This document shows, one piece after another, positions 61,713 through 64,000 of a stretch of DNA of 64,000 nucleotides (position 1 is the stretch's first letter; every line of letters begins with the position of its first letter). The notes under the pieces are model-generated. The model ran no database searches, was not told the origin of the DNA, and saw only the letters and a list, made by a program, of their open reading frames with translations. The DNA is from Herminiimonas sp. KBW02. Lineage in GTDB: Bacteria > Pseudomonadota > Gammaproteobacteria > Burkholderiales > Burkholderiaceae_D. The translations under genes were made by a program, and so were the position numbers. The stretch is taken from contig NZ_QAJP01000007.1 in assembly GCF_003852535.1 (NCBI RefSeq), forward strand, positions 186,001-250,000, read 5' to 3'.

Positions 61713-63443
61713 ATGAATATCTTGAATGTAAAAATTGGTGCTCGCCTGGCGCTGGGCTTTGGAACGATATTCATCCTGATGGCAACGCTGATCGTATTGG
61801 CCTTGCTGCGATTTAACAGCATAGGCGAAATTAATCATCAACTGGTTGATAGCGACTGGGTCAAGGCCGAGGCAGCGGCGACTATCGATAGCACTACACG
61901 CGCCAATGCTCGTCGCAATATGGAGTTGCTGGTGGAGACGGATGCGGCCAAGGTGGCTGCGCTGTATGCTGAGATAGCGAAGAACAAGAAGACCATTGAT
62001 GAAGCGGTAGTGGTGCTGGATAAGCTGGTGTATACCGAGCAGGGCAAGGCGCTGATGCAGGAATTCAAGCAGGCGCGCGGCAAGTATGTGGCGTCCTTCG
62101 GCACGGTCGGGAAACTGGTGGCGGATAACCGTAAGGAAGAAGCCCGGCAAATGATGCTGGCCGAAACCTTGCCTGCGCTGGATGTCGTACAAGGCATCGT
62201 GGCGCGCCTGAGCGCGGTGCAAAAGAAAATGGTGGAAGAACGCGGTGCTGTTGCCACTGGTCATATCGACGCTGCAATCCAGATGATGATGGTGCTGGGA
62301 GCGCTGGCTGCCGTCGGTGGTATTGCACTCGCTTACTGGATCACGCATTCAATTACCAGGCCACTGGATGAGGCCGTGAAGATCGCGCAGACCGTGGCCG
62401 CCGGTGATCTGACCAGTGTCATCGAAACCAAATACAAGGATGAAACCGGACAGTTGCTGCAGGCGCTGAAAAATATGAATACCAGCCTGATACGCATAGT
62501 CGGTGAAGTACGGCATAGCACGGAAGCGATAGCGATTGCTTCCACGCAAATTGCCAGCGGCAATATGGATCTGTCGTCGCGTACCGAAGAGCAAGCCAGT
62601 TCACTTGAGGAAACTGCTTCATCGATGGAAGAACTGACCGGGACCGTGCGGCAGAATGCAGACAATGCAAGGCAGGCTAATCAACTGGCATTGACTGCAT
62701 CATCGGTGGCGATCAAGGGCGGCGACGTGGTGTCGCAGGTGGTGGATACCATGGGGTCCATCAATGACTCCGCGAAGAAGATCGCCGACATCATCGGCGT
62801 TATCGACGGCATTGCATTCCAGACCAATATCCTGGCACTGAATGCAGCGGTCGAAGCAGCACGTGCCGGTGAGCAGGGACGCGGCTTCGCGGTGGTGGCG
62901 GGCGAGGTGCGCAATCTGGCGCAGCGTTCGGCGGCGGCAGCCAAGGAAATCAAAAACCTGATTGGTGATTCGGTGCAAAAGGTCAATGCCGGTTCACGCC
63001 TGGTGGACGATGCCGGTAGCACGATGCAGGAAGTCGTCGCCAGTGTGCGCCGTGTGACGGACATCATGGGTGAAATCACGGCGGCCAGCCAGGAGCAAAC
63101 TACCGGTATCGAGCAGATTAATCAGGCTGTGATGCAGATGGATTCCGTGACCCAGCAAAATGCCGCATTGGTCGAACAAGCGGCAGCCGCTGCTGCGTCT
63201 CTGCAGCATCAGGCCGGTAGCCTGGCGCAGGTGGTCGGTGTATTCAAACTGCATCACAGCGACGTTCAGCACGCTTTGCCAGCCACAGCGGTGCCTGTAA
63301 CAGCGAAGGCTAGCGTATCGGTATTGCCGCAGAAGGCGGCGCCGACACAAATCGCAAGCAAAGCGGCCGCGCCAGCCAGACAGGAGAAGCAGGAAAAACG
63401 CGCCGAGCTGGCAGTGGTCGGCGATGAATGGGAACAGTTTTAA
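61713..63443 (+). CDS. Methyl-accepting chemotaxis protein
   Basis: 576 residues from the ATG at 61713, behind AGGGA. Transmembrane helices at about 10-32 and 190-212 enclose a four-helix-bundle ligand domain of the Tar type. HAMP follows at about 213-265. The signalling tip is intact: [20 protein letters not shown] with [20 protein letters not shown]. The extreme C terminus, after a flexible Ala/Pro/Lys linker, is EWEQF, resembling the NWETF pentapeptide to which CheR and CheB bind. Ligand unknown. Confidence 0.95.
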   Translation: MNILNVKIGARLALGFGTIFILMATLIVLALLRFNSIGEINHQLVDSDWVKAEAAATIDSTTRANARRNMELLVETDAAKVAALYAEIAKNKKTIDEAVVVLDKLVYTEQGKALMQEFKQARGKYVASFGTVGKLVADNRKEEARQMMLAETLPALDVVQGIVARLSAVQKKMVEERGAVATGHIDAAIQMMMVLGALAAVGGIALAYWITHSITRPLDEAVKIAQTVAAGDLTSVIETKYKDETGQLLQALKNMNTSLIRIVGEVRHSTEAIAIASTQIASGNMDLSSRTEEQASSLEETASSMEELTGTVRQNADNARQANQLALTASSVAIKGGDVVSQVVDTMGSINDSAKKIADIIGVIDGIAFQTNILALNAAVEAARAGEQGRGFAVVAGEVRNLAQRSAAAAKEIKNLIGDSVQKVNAGSRLVDDAGSTMQEVVASVRRVTDIMGEITAASQEQTTGIEQINQAVMQMDSVTQQNAALVEQAAAAAASLQHQAGSLAQVVGVFKLHHSDVQHALPATAVPVTAKASVSVLPQKAAPTQIASKAAAPARQEKQEKRAELAVVGDEWEQF

Positions 63444-63451
63444 GGGGGAGG

Positions 63452-63475
63452 GGCCGGGATGTTTCCGGCCTTTTT
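63452..63475 (+). terminator. Terminator after the chemoreceptor gene
   Basis: GGCCGG and CCGGCC (6 bp, extended by neighbouring G/C) with a seven-base loop are followed by TTTTT. The stop codon of the convergent rarD lies in the T-tract, so both genes end at the same place. Confidence 0.85.
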
Positions 63476-64000
63476 AAATCTTCAGGTTATGACGCGTGTA
63501 AACATTCTTCACGCCTTCAACGATCAATAACAAGACTGCAATCCAGATCGGAATATAGGTCAGCCACTGCGGGCCATCGATGGTTTCGCCGAGCAGCAGT
63601 GCAACCACAACCAGCAATACAGGCTCGACGTAACCGAGCAGACCAAACAGGCTGAGGCTCAGGGTCTGGCTGGCGATCATGTAAAACAGCAGGGCGAACG
63701 CACTGATGACACCGAGTATCGGGATCAGCGCATACAGCCGCGGATAATCGCTCAGCGATGCGATGCCGACATCACCGGCGTAGACAAACCACAAACCTGC
63801 CGGCAGCAGAAAGATCATGTCAAACCAGAGTCCGCCGATATTGTTGGAACCCAACCGGCGACGCAGCACGAAGTACACCGGATAGCCGAGTGCGACCACC
63901 ATGGTTTCCCATGACAGGCTGCCGACATTGAGCAGTTCGTTGGCGACACCGACGGCAGCACACATGGCAGCCAGATTTTGCAGGCGCGACAAGCGCTCCT
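63474..64000 (-). CDS. rarD: RarD/EamA-family permease, C-terminal part (runs off the window)
   Basis: About 175 C-terminal residues are visible; the frame is open through base 64000, so the start lies outside. Five hydrophobic segments, with FVLRRRLGSNNIGGLWFD, and SLSLFGLLGYVEPVLLVVVALLLGE in short (FGLLGYVEPVLL), which matches RarD of the EamA/DMT family (chloramphenicol-resistance-like permeases). The Gly-Tyr-x-Glu-Pro motif in the second EamA repeat is intact. Transported substrate is unknown. Confidence 0.88.
   Translation of the reverse strand, partial: ERLSRLQNLAAMCAAVGVANELLNVGSLSWETMVVALGYPVYFVLRRRLGSNNIGGLWFDMIFLLPAGLWFVYAGDVGIASLSDYPRLYALIPILGVISAFALLFYMIASQTLSLSLFGLLGYVEPVLLVVVALLLGETIDGPQWLTYIPIWIAVLLLIVEGVKNVYTRHNLKI

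Overview
The window reads as a chromosomal segment of a betaproteobacterium, most likely an Oxalobacteraceae relative of Herminiimonas or Janthinobacterium. The basis is moderate GC (roughly 54% by eye), a cyo operon ending in SURF1 and RegB/RegA-type genes, and Burkholderiales-style gene content. This placement is inference from protein recognition, not from a search. I saw no rRNA, tRNA, insertion sequence, prophage or CRISPR array. Gene density is high, with many ATGA/TAATG stop-start overlaps.

Layout: 1-6.3 kb holds the end of cyoA, then cyoB-cyoC-cyoD, a SURF1 gene and a RegB/RegA redox two-component pair, apparently one transcription unit that couples a bo3 quinol oxidase to its assembly factor and a quinone/redox sensor. 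6.4-10.7 kb has an MFS exporter, a YjaB-like acetyltransferase, and a PNPOx-family/GST gene pair divergent from a LysR regulator. 10.8-20.2 kb is the most interesting block: wecB, a BcsB-like gene broken by a single-base frameshift, nfrB, nfrA and a lipoprotein gene. Together these match the c-di-GMP-dependent NfrA/NfrB/WecB glycan export pathway that serves as phage N4 receptor in E. coli. Here wecB and a cellulose-synthase-type periplasmic subunit are built into the operon, behind a promoter region with a perfect 10-bp inverted repeat.

20.2-25.1 kb (minus strand) is a five-gene organosulfur uptake and desulfurisation operon: two SsuA-type binding proteins, SsuC, SsuB and an SfnB/DszC-type flavin enzyme. 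25.4-36.3 kb contains a PAS-GAF-PAS-GGDEF-EAL protein, a DUF599 protein, fumC, a periplasmic cysteine-pair-repeat protein, a CsbD-like protein, and a signalling island (NarL-type histidine kinase, single-domain receiver, NarL-type regulator, sigma-54 activator). 36.5-47.5 kb has YbdK, a CPA2 antiporter, Ndh, TamB-TamA and a methyltransferase. 47.5-55.4 kb carries an unusual cytochrome c, a GIY-YIG protein, a DUF938 methyltransferase, a YbaY-MliC lipoprotein, an LpxR-family protein, a beta-carbonic anhydrase, a zinc-ribbon protein, an NhaR regulator and an FAD monooxygenase. 55.8-58.7 kb is sbp-cysT-cysW without cysA. 59.2-64 kb holds sodB (with a Fur-box-like site upstream), xseA, a chemoreceptor and the end of rarD, which runs off the window.

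Common themes are respiration and redox control, sulfur acquisition, cell-envelope biogenesis (TamAB, LpxR-like, Nfr glycan) and c-di-GMP or phosphorelay signalling. Starts were chosen from Shine-Dalgarno sequences, signal peptides and overlaps, and are given where they shorten the longest open frame.
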